A stretch of 6,651 bases of DNA. Source: Opitutales bacterium. GTDB lineage: Bacteria; Verrucomicrobiota; Verrucomicrobiia; Opitutales; T3Sed10-336. Numbering within the stretch: position 1 is the stretch's first letter; every line of letters starts with the position of its first letter. The notes beneath the pieces were generated by a model. It did not search any database and had not been told where the DNA came from. It saw only the letters and a program-made list of their open reading frames with translations. The stretch spans positions 1 through 6,651 of the forward strand of contig SLOW01000341.1 of the NCBI GenBank assembly GCA_007132315.1. Reading direction: 5' to 3'. The position numbers and the translations under genes are program-made. Positions 1 to 5,779 of the stretch are shown in pieces.

Positions 1-457
1 CGGTGTAGGCTTCGGCGTTGCCGCGGAAGCCGTACTCGTGAAAGAGCACCCGGTTGAGGATCCGGCACTGTTCCCGGGGTGGCGTGGGCGGCACCATAAT
101 CTCCGTCGCCCGCTTGGCGAGTTCATCGAGAAAGCCGCAACAATGGCCGATGTCGATATCGGGATATACCGAACGGCAGAGCAGGAGGGAGCCGGTTTCG
201 AGTTCGTAGTTGAGAGACCGGATGAAATCGGAAAACTCCGCGCGCGGGTTGGCCAGGTTGAGCTCGCGCATGAATTGTGCGGCGTGATCGGCCAGCACGC
301 GGTTTTTGCCTTCGGCTACCGTCCGGAGGAAAGCCGCTCCCGTTGTCTCGTTCTCCCGCAATTTCTCGAGCAATGCCTTGCGCACGACCGGACTCGGGTC
401 GTCGAGAAGATCGAATAGGGCGCGCTCGAGCGCGGGACTGAAGGATTTGCCCACCAC
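1..457 (-). CDS. SirB1-like transglutaminase-fold protein, 3' end cut by window edge
   Basis: The minus-strand frame is open from the yggS stop to base 1, so the C-terminus lies outside the window. About 152 residues are visible from the GTG at 457. An N-terminal helical part (SPALERALFDLLDD, then PSPVVRKALLEKL) is followed by a stretch beginning at F-x-x-F-I-R-S-L-N and containing LLLCR, GHCCGFLDELAKRA and finally CRILNRVLFHEYGFRGN at about residues 131-147. This order matches the SirB1 N-terminal / Transglut_core2 family. The family is widespread and its biochemical function is unsettled, so no reaction is assigned. There is no in-frame ATG before the FMREL region, which is too late for the family. 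Possible starts are GTG at 457, GTG at 454, TTG at 475 or TTG at 493; none has a strong Shine-Dalgarno, and 457 is a compromise. It lies 66 bp downstream of yggS and is probably co-transcribed unless the hairpin at 485-508 stops transcription. Confidence 0.8.
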   Translation of the reverse strand, partial: MVGKSFSPALERALFDLLDDPSPVVRKALLEKLRENETTGAAFLRTVAEGKNRVLADHAAQFMRELNLANPRAEFSDFIRSLNYELETGSLLLCRSVYPDIDIGHCCGFLDELAKRATEIMVPPTPPREQCRILNRVLFHEYGFRGNAEAYT

Positions 458-484
458 AAGCGCTATCAGAAACAAAATCCCATG

Positions 485-508
485 CCGGGGCAATCCCGAA
501 TGCCCCGG
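485..508 (-). terminator. Hairpin between yggS and the SirB1-like gene; possible weak terminator or attenuator
   Basis: An 8-bp perfect inverted repeat: arms CCGGGGCA and TGCCCCGG with an 8-base loop. On the minus strand it is followed after several bases by a T-rich stretch (ATTTTGTTT). The U-tract does not directly abut the stem, so it is not a textbook intrinsic terminator. It begins 15 bases after the yggS stop. It could reduce transcription into the SirB1-like gene, or simply be a GC-rich structure. It also covers the TTG at 493, making that start less likely. Confidence 0.4.
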
Positions 509-523
509 ACCGGGCGCACGGGT

Positions 524-1222
524 TCAGCCTGGGCGCTCGCCGAACAGAGCGGTGCCCACCCGCACGCAGGTGCTGCCTTCGCGGATCGCCTCCGGCAGAT
601 CTCCGGTCATCCCCATCGAGAGTTCCGGAAGCGCCACCCCGAACCGTGCGGCGAGTTCGTCGCGGAGTTCGCGGAGACAGGCGAAGGCGCGCCGGGCGAC
701 CTCCGGATCCCGGGCGAGCGGGGCGATCGTCATCAACCCGTCCACCCGCAGCGACCCCGCCGCGAGGGCGGCTTCCAGCAAGCGGGGGGCTTCGGCCACG
801 CTCGCTCCGAACTTCGCTTCGTCTTCCCCGGTGTTGACTTGGAGCAGGATGGGCAGCGCGGGTTCATCCTCCCGCAGGCAGGCGTCCAGCCGGGCGATCA
901 GTTTTGCACGATCGACGCTCTGGATTCGGGCGAAATATTTCGCGGCGAGGGCCGCCTTGTTCGACTGGAGGTGGCCGATCAGTTCCCAGCGAATCGGGAA
1001 GTCGGCCCGCCGGATCTTCTCGACCCCCTCCTGGACCCGATTTTCTCCGACACACGCGAGGCCGAAGCGGGAGGCGTATTCCGCCGCCTCCAGCGGGTGG
1101 GTCTTGGTGACGGCCATGAGGTTGACCTCGGAGGGTTCGCGCCCGCATTCGGCGCAAAGTTCGGCGATTCGATCGAGGAGCGCCCGGGCGCGTTCGGCGA
1201 AAGTCGGGTATGAAATTAACAT
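524..1222 (-). CDS. yggS: YggS/PROSC-family pyridoxal 5'-phosphate homeostasis protein
   Basis: A 232-residue protein, the usual family length, with the fold of the alanine racemase N-terminal barrel. Family members bind PLP and buffer its free level in the cytoplasm; they are not known to have racemase activity. The visible hallmarks are in order: AVTKTH with the PLP-binding lysine at about residue 40, GENRVQE, the WELIGHLQSNK block, QVNTGEDEAKFG, and near the C-terminus LSMGMTGDLPEAI followed by STCVRVGTALFG for phosphate binding. The frame extends upstream to an ATG at 1267, but that adds 15 atypical residues (MTSTNQKSTIPKDFL) and would leave only 10 bp to the divergent lysR-type gene. The ATG at 1222 gives the family-like start MLISYPTFAERARALL. 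Its Shine-Dalgarno is weak. The SirB1-like gene follows in the same reading frame after one TGA. Confidence 0.93.
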   Translation of the reverse strand: MLISYPTFAERARALLDRIAELCAECGREPSEVNLMAVTKTHPLEAAEYASRFGLACVGENRVQEGVEKIRRADFPIRWELIGHLQSNKAALAAKYFARIQSVDRAKLIARLDACLREDEPALPILLQVNTGEDEAKFGASVAEAPRLLEAALAAGSLRVDGLMTIAPLARDPEVARRAFACLRELRDELAARFGVALPELSMGMTGDLPEAIREGSTCVRVGTALFGERPG

Positions 1223-1277
1223 AAGAAAATCTTTTGGTATTGTTGATTTTTGATTAGTAGATGTCATTATTGTCGCG
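1223..1277. promoter_or_regulatory. AT-rich divergent control region between yggS and the LysR-type gene
   Basis: This 55-bp gap is about 30% GC by hand count, in sharp contrast to the GC-rich genes on both sides. It holds an inverted repeat AAAATC-N13-GATTTT (1226-1231 and 1245-1250) and an overlapping direct repeat TTGATT-T-TTGATT (1243-1255). LysR-type regulators often bind such dyads in the gap to a divergent gene and repress their own transcription, so this is a candidate operator. The spacing is not the classical T-N11-A box, and chance repeats are expected in AT-rich DNA. On the minus strand AATAAT (1271-1266) resembles a -10 element for yggS, but no good -35 was found at a suitable distance. 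Confidence 0.45.
1243..1270 (+). promoter_or_regulatory. Candidate sigma70-type promoter of the LysR-type gene
   Basis: TTGATT at 1243-1248 (4 of 6 to TTGACA) and CATTAT at 1265-1270 (4 of 6 to TATAAT) are separated by 16 bp. Initiation about 7 bases after the -10 would fall at roughly 1277-1278, at the ATG itself, which has no Shine-Dalgarno upstream. The -35 lies on the direct repeat, so a bound regulator would block it. It is assigned from consensus only. Confidence 0.35.
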
Positions 1278-2225
1278 ATGCATATTGAAAACCTTAAAGT
1301 ATTCTCCGACCTGGTTCACAGCGAAAGCTTTTCCAAATCGGCAAAACTGAACGGTATCACCCAGTCGGCGGTGAGCCAGCAGCTCCGGGCGATGGAAAAG
1401 CACTACAACATCCTGATTGTGGACCGAAGTCAGAAGCAGTTTCGTCTGACGCCGGAAGGCCGCAAGCTGTACGCCGCCTCCCAGCGGATTCTGGCTATCG
1501 CGGAAGCACTGAACGGAGAGCTCCAGGAAATGAAAAGTGTGGTGAGCGGTCCGATCAACCTTTCCACGATCTACAGCATCGGCCTCCACGAACTGCCGCC
1601 GTACGTCAAGAAATTCCTCCGGGAATACCCCGCCGTCAATCTGCGGGTGGAGTACCGGCGCTCAAACCACGTTTACGAGGACATCCTCCACAATTCTTTC
1701 GACATCGGGCTGGTGGCCTATCCGGTCAAGACCAAGGGAATCGAAATCGTGCCGTTCCGCGACGACGTGCTGGTGCTGATCTGCCACCCGGAGAATTCGT
1801 TGGCCGGGCGCGACCGGGTCTCCCTGGAGGAGATCGCGGAGAGAAAGTTTGTCGGATTCGATGCCGACATCCCCACCCGCAAGGGAATCGACGCGATGTT
1901 CCGGGAGAAACGTCTCCACGTGGAGCCGGTGATGGAGTTCGACAACATCGAGACGGTAAAGCGAGCGGTGGAAATCGACGCCGGAGTCGCGATCGTGCCG
2001 CGGGCCACGGTCGAACAGGAGGTCGCCCGGGGCGCGCTGGCCGTGGTCGATATCGAAGCGCGGCGCCTGACCCGTCCCCTGGCCATTCTGCACCGCAAGG
2101 GTAAGGTGCTGACCCCGGCGATGAGAAAACTGATCGAGACCCTGACGGCCGAAAAGCCGGATATCGTGACATCGCCGAAACCGGCCTCGAAAGCCGGCCG
2201 AAGAAAGGTCGAGGCGGTTTCCTGA
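1278..2225 (+). CDS. LysR-family transcriptional regulator
   Basis: A 315-residue protein with the standard LysR layout. Residues about 1-62 are the winged helix-turn-helix; the core SFSKSAKLNGITQSAVSQQL is followed by the wing and the linker helix up to about residue 85. Residues about 90-295 form the periplasmic-binding-protein-like effector domain (GPINLSTIYSIG, FDIGLVAYP, DAGVAIVPRATVEQE). The effector is not predictable from sequence; general resemblance is to CysL/CbbR-like members. A basic, Ser/Pro-containing tail (about 296-315) looks disordered. The ATG at 1278 gives the expected N-terminus MHIENLKVFSDLV. No Shine-Dalgarno precedes it, suggesting leaderless or non-SD initiation. It is divergent from yggS and convergent with the haem A cluster, so a role in controlling yggS, itself or the oxidase assembly genes is possible but only inferred. 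Confidence 0.93.
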   Translation: MHIENLKVFSDLVHSESFSKSAKLNGITQSAVSQQLRAMEKHYNILIVDRSQKQFRLTPEGRKLYAASQRILAIAEALNGELQEMKSVVSGPINLSTIYSIGLHELPPYVKKFLREYPAVNLRVEYRRSNHVYEDILHNSFDIGLVAYPVKTKGIEIVPFRDDVLVLICHPENSLAGRDRVSLEEIAERKFVGFDADIPTRKGIDAMFREKRLHVEPVMEFDNIETVKRAVEIDAGVAIVPRATVEQEVARGALAVVDIEARRLTRPLAILHRKGKVLTPAMRKLIETLTAEKPDIVTSPKPASKAGRRKVEAVS

Positions 2226-2260
2226 GGGGAGCCGGCGGAGTGTTGCGTCACGGGTCCGGA

Positions 2261-2282
2261 GGCGGGGAATGATTTCCCCGCC
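2261..2282. terminator. Hairpin between convergent genes, possible bidirectional terminator
   Basis: A perfect 9-bp inverted repeat, GGCGGGGAA and TTCCCCGCC, with a 4-base loop TGAT. It lies 35 bases after the LysR-type stop and 4 bases after the DUF420 stop on the other strand, exactly where both convergent transcripts should end. Neither side has a clear U-tract, so termination may be weak or factor-assisted. The rest of the 2226-2286 gap holds nothing else recognisable. Confidence 0.55.
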
Positions 2283-2286
2283 CTCT

Positions 2287-2718
2287 TCACCCCGTGAACC
2301 AGTGGTACAGGAAGAAATAAACCAGCACGCCCGTAACCGAGACGTAGTACCAGAACGGGAACGTCCAGCGAGCCCACGTGCGGTGGCGTTCGACGTTGTC
2401 CTTGAGCGCGTGGTAAAAGGTGACGATCACCAGCGGAACGATCGCCATGGCCAGGATGATGTGCGAAATCAGCATCGGGTAATAGATCCAGGCCCAAAGA
2501 CCCTCACCCTGAAACGCGGTGTGCACGCCGCGCACGAGGATCTTGTGCAGCACGTAAAAGAACAGGAATACCAGCGAGACCCCGAACGCCCCCACCATGC
2601 AGCCCCGGTGGGCGGCGATGTTCTTGCGTTTGATACAGATGAATCCGGCGGTCAACAGAACGGTGGCGAGCCCGTTGAGCGCGGCGTTGAGCGTGGGAAG
2701 AAATTCCGTGAAGGTCAT
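2287..2718 (-). CDS. DUF420 integral membrane protein, probable cytochrome oxidase assembly factor
   Basis: A 143-residue protein of about four transmembrane segments, near residues 11-28, 41-62, 79-102 and 120-141. It shows the DUF420 pattern: KNIAAHRGCM after the first segment (His37), Y-x-x-H in the second (His58), YYPMLISHIILA in the third (His86), and ERHRTWARWTFPFWYYVSVTG leading into the fourth (His112). From memory, DUF420 includes the CtaM/YozB group of Firmicutes, implicated in making functional aa3-type oxidase; the mechanism is unclear. The His residues within or next to the membrane could bind haem or metal, which is inference. It is the last gene of the ctaA-ctaB operon, starting 7 bases after the ctaB stop, so translational coupling is likely; its own Shine-Dalgarno is poor. 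The hairpin at 2261-2282 follows directly. Confidence 0.88.
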   Translation of the reverse strand: MTFTEFLPTLNAALNGLATVLLTAGFICIKRKNIAAHRGCMVGAFGVSLVFLFFYVLHKILVRGVHTAFQGEGLWAWIYYPMLISHIILAMAIVPLVIVTFYHALKDNVERHRTWARWTFPFWYYVSVTGVLVYFFLYHWFTG

Positions 2719-2725
2719 GGCGGAA

Positions 2726-3655
2726 TCAGTTCGCGAAAAACCAGATGTCGATCACCAGTGTGCCGAGCAGGAGCGGCAGAAAGGCCAGCGAAGCGAGAAA
2801 TATCCGGCGCGCCGCGTCGTCGGGCGCGCCGGCGCGGTTGAAGCGCAGGATACGCCCGAGAAACAGCCCGTTCAGAATCAGGGCCGCCGCGCCGTAAAAA
2901 AAACCGGCAAATCCGAACGCGACCGGCCCCAGCGAGAAGAGGAGCAGCAGCAGGCCGTGGGCGGTCATGTGCCGGCCCACCCGTTTGCCTTGCGGATCGA
3001 TCACCGCCAGCATGGGGAAACCGACCGCGGCGTAGTCGCGGCGGTAGAGCCAGGCGATGGCGTGAAAGTGAGGCATCTGCCAGAAGGCCAGTATCCCGAA
3101 CAGAATCCAACCTCCCGGGCCGAGGCCGCCTTCCGCGGCGGCCCAGCCGATCGCCGGCGGCAAGGCGCCGGAAACCGCGCCAACTTCCGTGCACCAGTGC
3201 GTTCGTTTTTTAATGGGGGTGTAAACCAACACGTACAGGCTGACGGTCACAGCGAGCAGAAGGGCGGCCGCGAGGTTGACCCAGAGCGCGAGTTGGGCGG
3301 TGCCGACGAGGCAGAGCAGCAGTCCGGCCGCCAGGGCCGAACCCGGCCGCAGATGCCCGGCAGGCAGTGGACGCGTGCGGGTGCGCCGCATACCGGCGTC
3401 GGTGCTGCGTTCCCACCACTGGTTCAGGGCGGCCGCGCCCCCTGCGGCGAGCGAGGTGCCGACCATCAGATGGCCGAGCGTCGCTCCGTCGATCGCCGGC
3501 CGGGCGGCCATGTAACCGACCAGCACTGTGATGACGGAAAGCAGGCTCAGACGGGGTTTGGTGAGATCGAGCACATGGGTCCAGCGCGGAATAGGCCGGT
3601 CGGGCGCCCCGCCGGGTTTCGCCGAAGAATCCGTTTGCGGTCGGATGGCCATCAT
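2726..3655 (-). CDS. ctaB: Protohaem IX farnesyltransferase (haem O synthase)
   Basis: A 309-residue polytopic UbiA-superfamily prenyltransferase that attaches a farnesyl group to the haem B vinyl group, giving haem O in the cytoplasmic membrane. The first polar motif is N-Q-W-W-E-R-S-T-D-A-G-M-R-R-T followed by RPLPAG (residues about 78-99), equivalent to the Asp-rich prenyl-diphosphate/Mg site; Glu82 stands where many homologues have Asp. The second-half motifs are YTPIKKRTHW, SGALPPAIGWAA, FWQMPHFHAIAWLYRRDYAAVGFPML and DPQGKRVGRH. Hydrophobic segments continue to the C-terminus. The frame is open far upstream (to 4537), but that part is only an out-of-frame reading of ctaA. The ATG at 3655 overlaps the ctaA stop as ATGA; a second ATG follows at 3652. 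The overlap argues for translational coupling to ctaA, whose substrate this enzyme makes. Confidence 0.95.
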   Translation of the reverse strand: MMAIRPQTDSSAKPGGAPDRPIPRWTHVLDLTKPRLSLLSVITVLVGYMAARPAIDGATLGHLMVGTSLAAGGAAALNQWWERSTDAGMRRTRTRPLPAGHLRPGSALAAGLLLCLVGTAQLALWVNLAAALLLAVTVSLYVLVYTPIKKRTHWCTEVGAVSGALPPAIGWAAAEGGLGPGGWILFGILAFWQMPHFHAIAWLYRRDYAAVGFPMLAVIDPQGKRVGRHMTAHGLLLLLFSLGPVAFGFAGFFYGAAALILNGLFLGRILRFNRAGAPDDAARRIFLASLAFLPLLLGTLVIDIWFFAN

Positions 3656-4683
3656 GCCGCGGCGTCGGCCGTTCCGGATGCGATGTTTTCCCTCGGCGAT
3701 CCGACGCGGGCCGGCCGGGGCGAACGAAAGCTGATAAAGGTGATCGCCCAGGCGAGGGCGAGGATGAGCGCTCCGACAATGACGTGGAGCGTGGTGGGAT
3801 AGGGATTGCGGTGGGTCCAGACGATGGACGCCCCCAGGTAGATCTGAACCGTCAGCAGCAAGACCAGCAGGGCGGTCAGCACGCGCAGGAAGGCCGAAGT
3901 CTCCCGCGCCCGCCACAGCTTCCAGGCGAAGACGGCCACGACGGCGGTCACCAGAACGGCCCCGACCCGGTGGGCGAAATGGATGCCGACCTGAAACCCC
4001 CAGGCGGGCGGCAGCAGTGAGTCGGGAGAGGATAACGGAAAGTAAGGGATGGCCAGCCCGGCGTGGTGGTGGCGCATCACCGCTCCGGCGATCAACTGTA
4101 CGAAGGTGGCCATGCAGGCGGCGATCCCCCACCCACGGAGCGAACCGGGCAACGGCGCCTTGAGTCCGGCTCCCCCTTCGATCCAGAAACGCGAAACCCC
4201 GATGGCCAAGGCCACCATCACACACACGAAGATCTGGGCCGCGCAGGCGTGGATGATGGCCAGAGTCTGCGCCAGCAGGTTGTGCTCGGAGTGAATGTTG
4301 AGTTCGTCGAAGAGCACCCGTCCCCCGCCGAGAAGCCCTTGGAGCGTCACCAGCACCAGGGCAGCCAGGGCCAGGTTGCGCAGCCAGGCGCGGGCCTCCC
4401 GGAAATGAAGCCACAGGGTCAGAGCGATGACAAGCAGACCGACCTGGGCGCCGAGCAGGCGATGGCTGTGCTCGGCGAACATGTCGCGGTCGCTCAACCA
4501 CCCCTGAGGGTTGAGCGAGCCGTCGGACAGCGGCCAATCCAGGAATACCATTCCGGCCCCGATGCTAGTCGTGAAGCCCCCCATGAAAAGCAGCAGCAGC
4601 GTCCAGCCCACCGTGAACCAGGCCAGCCAGGCGAGGGCGGGTTTGTGGTTGCGATTCCTGTTGACGGCGACGGACGATGGCAT
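3652..4683 (-). CDS. ctaA: Haem A synthase (CtaA/COX15 family)
   Basis: A 343-residue membrane protein with two similar halves of about four transmembrane helices each. The family oxidises the haem O methyl group to a formyl group, giving haem A for aa3-type oxidases. The first half has TTSIGAGMVFLDWPLSDG after helix 1, E-H-S-H-R-L-L-G (residues 71-78) and a second His at about 145 in TLAIIHACAAQ. The second half has MRHHHAGLAIPYFPLS, the HFAHRVGA motif (His238) and TLHVIVGA (His300). These are the expected haem-ligand His pairs. The first external loop lacks the Cys pair found in Bacillus CtaA, as in many Gram-negative homologues. The start is placed at ATG 4683: an AAGGAT Shine-Dalgarno lies 11 bases upstream, and the earlier in-frame ATG at 4770 would add 29 atypical residues. 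First gene of the ctaA-ctaB-DUF420 operon. Confidence 0.95.
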   Translation of the reverse strand: MPSSVAVNRNRNHKPALAWLAWFTVGWTLLLLFMGGFTTSIGAGMVFLDWPLSDGSLNPQGWLSDRDMFAEHSHRLLGAQVGLLVIALTLWLHFREARAWLRNLALAALVLVTLQGLLGGGRVLFDELNIHSEHNLLAQTLAIIHACAAQIFVCVMVALAIGVSRFWIEGGAGLKAPLPGSLRGWGIAACMATFVQLIAGAVMRHHHAGLAIPYFPLSSPDSLLPPAWGFQVGIHFAHRVGAVLVTAVVAVFAWKLWRARETSAFLRVLTALLVLLLTVQIYLGASIVWTHRNPYPTTLHVIVGALILALAWAITFISFRSPRPARVGSPRENIASGTADAAA

Positions 4684-4809
4684 CGGACGGCTGATCCTTG
4701 ACGGAGAAAACTGACTTCGGAAATTGCTTGCGAAACCAAACAAACAATAATGATCGCTGTCTGCTGGCAAGAGGAACTTTGAGATCTAAACGGTTTTGAA
4801 CGGAGCTAT
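4684..4809. promoter_or_regulatory. Divergent control region between ctaA and the SCO gene
   Basis: This 126-bp gap separates the haem A arm (minus) from the copper arm (plus). It is relatively A-rich around 4733-4754. It contains a candidate promoter for the SCO gene and the AAGGAT Shine-Dalgarno for ctaA. No convincing -35/-10 pair for ctaA and no clear operator palindrome were found by eye. The arrangement allows shared control of both arms, which is inference. Confidence 0.5.
4724..4751 (+). promoter_or_regulatory. Weak candidate promoter of the SCO gene
   Basis: TTGCTT (4724-4729, 3 of 6 to the -35 consensus) and AATAAT (4746-4751, 5 of 6 to the -10 consensus) are separated by 16 bp. 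Transcription would start near 4758 and leave a leader of about 50 bases. The -10 is good and the -35 is poor. Confidence 0.3.
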
Positions 4810-5736
4810 ATGGCTGTGAATGGGTTGCAATCAAGAGTGGTGCGGGGGTGTCTGTACGGCGGTTGCCTGCTGGCTGGATTTCTGCTGGCGGCGTTCCTGC
4901 TCGGAGGCTGTTCGGGCGGCGATTCGGCCCGGGCGTTCGTCGGCGCCATCGCCGAAATCGACGAGGACGGGAGTGCTCTCGTGATCGAAGTGGAATCGGG
5001 GGCCGAGTTCCTGGAAGAATCGCGATTGAGGGCGGCCGCCCGCCGGGGCGACGTGGCCAATGCCGAGGTCGGTCACCGCATCCGCGCCATCCTCGCCGAC
5101 AACGAGAACGGCGACGGCTACCGGATAGAGCGGGTGTGGCCTGCCGACCGCGACGCCGAACGTACGGTGGAGCACATCAACCGCCGCTTGCGCGAGGACA
5201 CCGTCCTGCGCGGCGACGGCGCCTATCTGCTCGAGGGTGAATCGCTGCCGCGATTCGGGCTGTACGACCAGTTCGGCGAGATCGCCCGTCCGGAACGTTT
5301 CGCCGGCAAACGGGTTGTGATGAACTTTATTTTCACCCGCTGTATGGACCCGCGGATGTGCCCCGCCGCCACCGAACGCATGCGGCAGTTGCAGCGCCAG
5401 GCCCGCGAGGCGGGGGTCGAGGATTTCGAACTGGTGTCCGTGACACTGGATCCCGATTACGACACCCCGGGCGTGCTGCGCGAATACGCGGTTGACCGGG
5501 GGATCGACCTGGATAACTTTTCCTTCCTGACCGGACCCGAGCGGGCGGTGCGCGACCTGATGACCCAGATCGGAGTCTTGGCCTATCCGGACGACGAGAT
5601 GTATATCAAGCACACCATGGCCACCCTGCTGGTGGACGAAAACGGTTCCATCGCCCACCGGGTGGACGGCAGTCAGTGGCTGGTGAGTGATTTTCTGAAC
5701 AGGCTGAAGGAAGAGCAGGCGGAGGGGGATTCCTGA
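4810..5736 (+). CDS. SCO1/SenC-family copper chaperone lipoprotein
   Basis: A 308-residue protein. Residues 1-33 form a signal peptide with a long hydrophobic core ending in the lipobox L-L-G-G-C, so Cys34 is probably lipidated and the protein faces the periplasm. Residues about 42-112 form a small beta-rich domain (FVGAIAEIDEDGSALVIEVE, VGHRIRAIL, GYRIERVWPAD) resembling the CusF-like extension of some SCO proteins but without its usual Met/His/Trp copper ligands. Residues about 145-300 are the thioredoxin-like SCO domain: MNFIFTRC, then Cys184 in MCPAATERM, SVTLDPDYDTPGVLREYA, and His268 in YIKHTMATLLVD. Cys178, Cys184 and His268 are the expected copper ligands; the Cys spacing is C-x5-C rather than the classical C-x3-C. 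The role is delivery of copper to, or thiol reduction of, the CuA site of oxidase subunit II. GGAG at 4802-4805 is the Shine-Dalgarno, four bases from the ATG. Confidence 0.93.
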   Translation: MAVNGLQSRVVRGCLYGGCLLAGFLLAAFLLGGCSGGDSARAFVGAIAEIDEDGSALVIEVESGAEFLEESRLRAAARRGDVANAEVGHRIRAILADNENGDGYRIERVWPADRDAERTVEHINRRLREDTVLRGDGAYLLEGESLPRFGLYDQFGEIARPERFAGKRVVMNFIFTRCMDPRMCPAATERMRQLQRQAREAGVEDFELVSVTLDPDYDTPGVLREYAVDRGIDLDNFSFLTGPERAVRDLMTQIGVLAYPDDEMYIKHTMATLLVDENGSIAHRVDGSQWLVSDFLNRLKEEQAEGDS

Positions 5737-5779
5737 AGGCATCCGGTGGGCGACCCCGGCGTTCGAGGTATGATTGGAA

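Noticed and set aside
38..418. A 126-residue plus-strand open frame at the left edge
   Set aside because: The opposite strand encodes a recognisable SirB1-like protein running off the window; this frame has no matching motif.
306..1253. Plus-strand open frames (306-1253 and 482-1213) opposite yggS
   Set aside because: They overlap a clear yggS on the other strand. The translation is low-complexity Ser/Arg/Ala with no family motif.
1223..1267. N-terminal extension of YggS to the ATG at 1267
   Set aside because: It would add 15 polar residues encoded in AT-rich DNA and leave no room for divergent promoters.
2174..2200. Short GC inverted repeat near the end of the LysR-type gene
   Set aside because: About 5 bp, inside the coding sequence and before the stop; the hairpin at 2261-2282 is a far better terminator candidate.
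1718..2497. A 259-residue minus-strand open frame opposite the LysR-type gene
   Set aside because: It crosses the LysR-type gene, the hairpin and part of DUF420, with no recognisable domain; a shadow frame.
2597..3802. A 401-residue plus-strand open frame across ctaB and DUF420
   Set aside because: Antisense to well-recognised genes, composed of charged and Gln/Arg-rich residues typical of GC-rich shadow frames, and without recognisable motifs.
2726..4537. A single 603-residue minus-strand open frame
   Set aside because: Only the C-terminal 309 residues are CtaB. The preceding 294 residues are an out-of-frame reading of ctaA, Arg/Pro/Gly-rich and without membrane segments. The true start is the ATG at 3655 overlapping the ctaA stop.
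4684..4770. N-terminal extension of CtaA to the ATG at 4770
   Set aside because: The extra 29 residues do not look like CtaA, and the ATG at 4683 has an AAGGAT Shine-Dalgarno.
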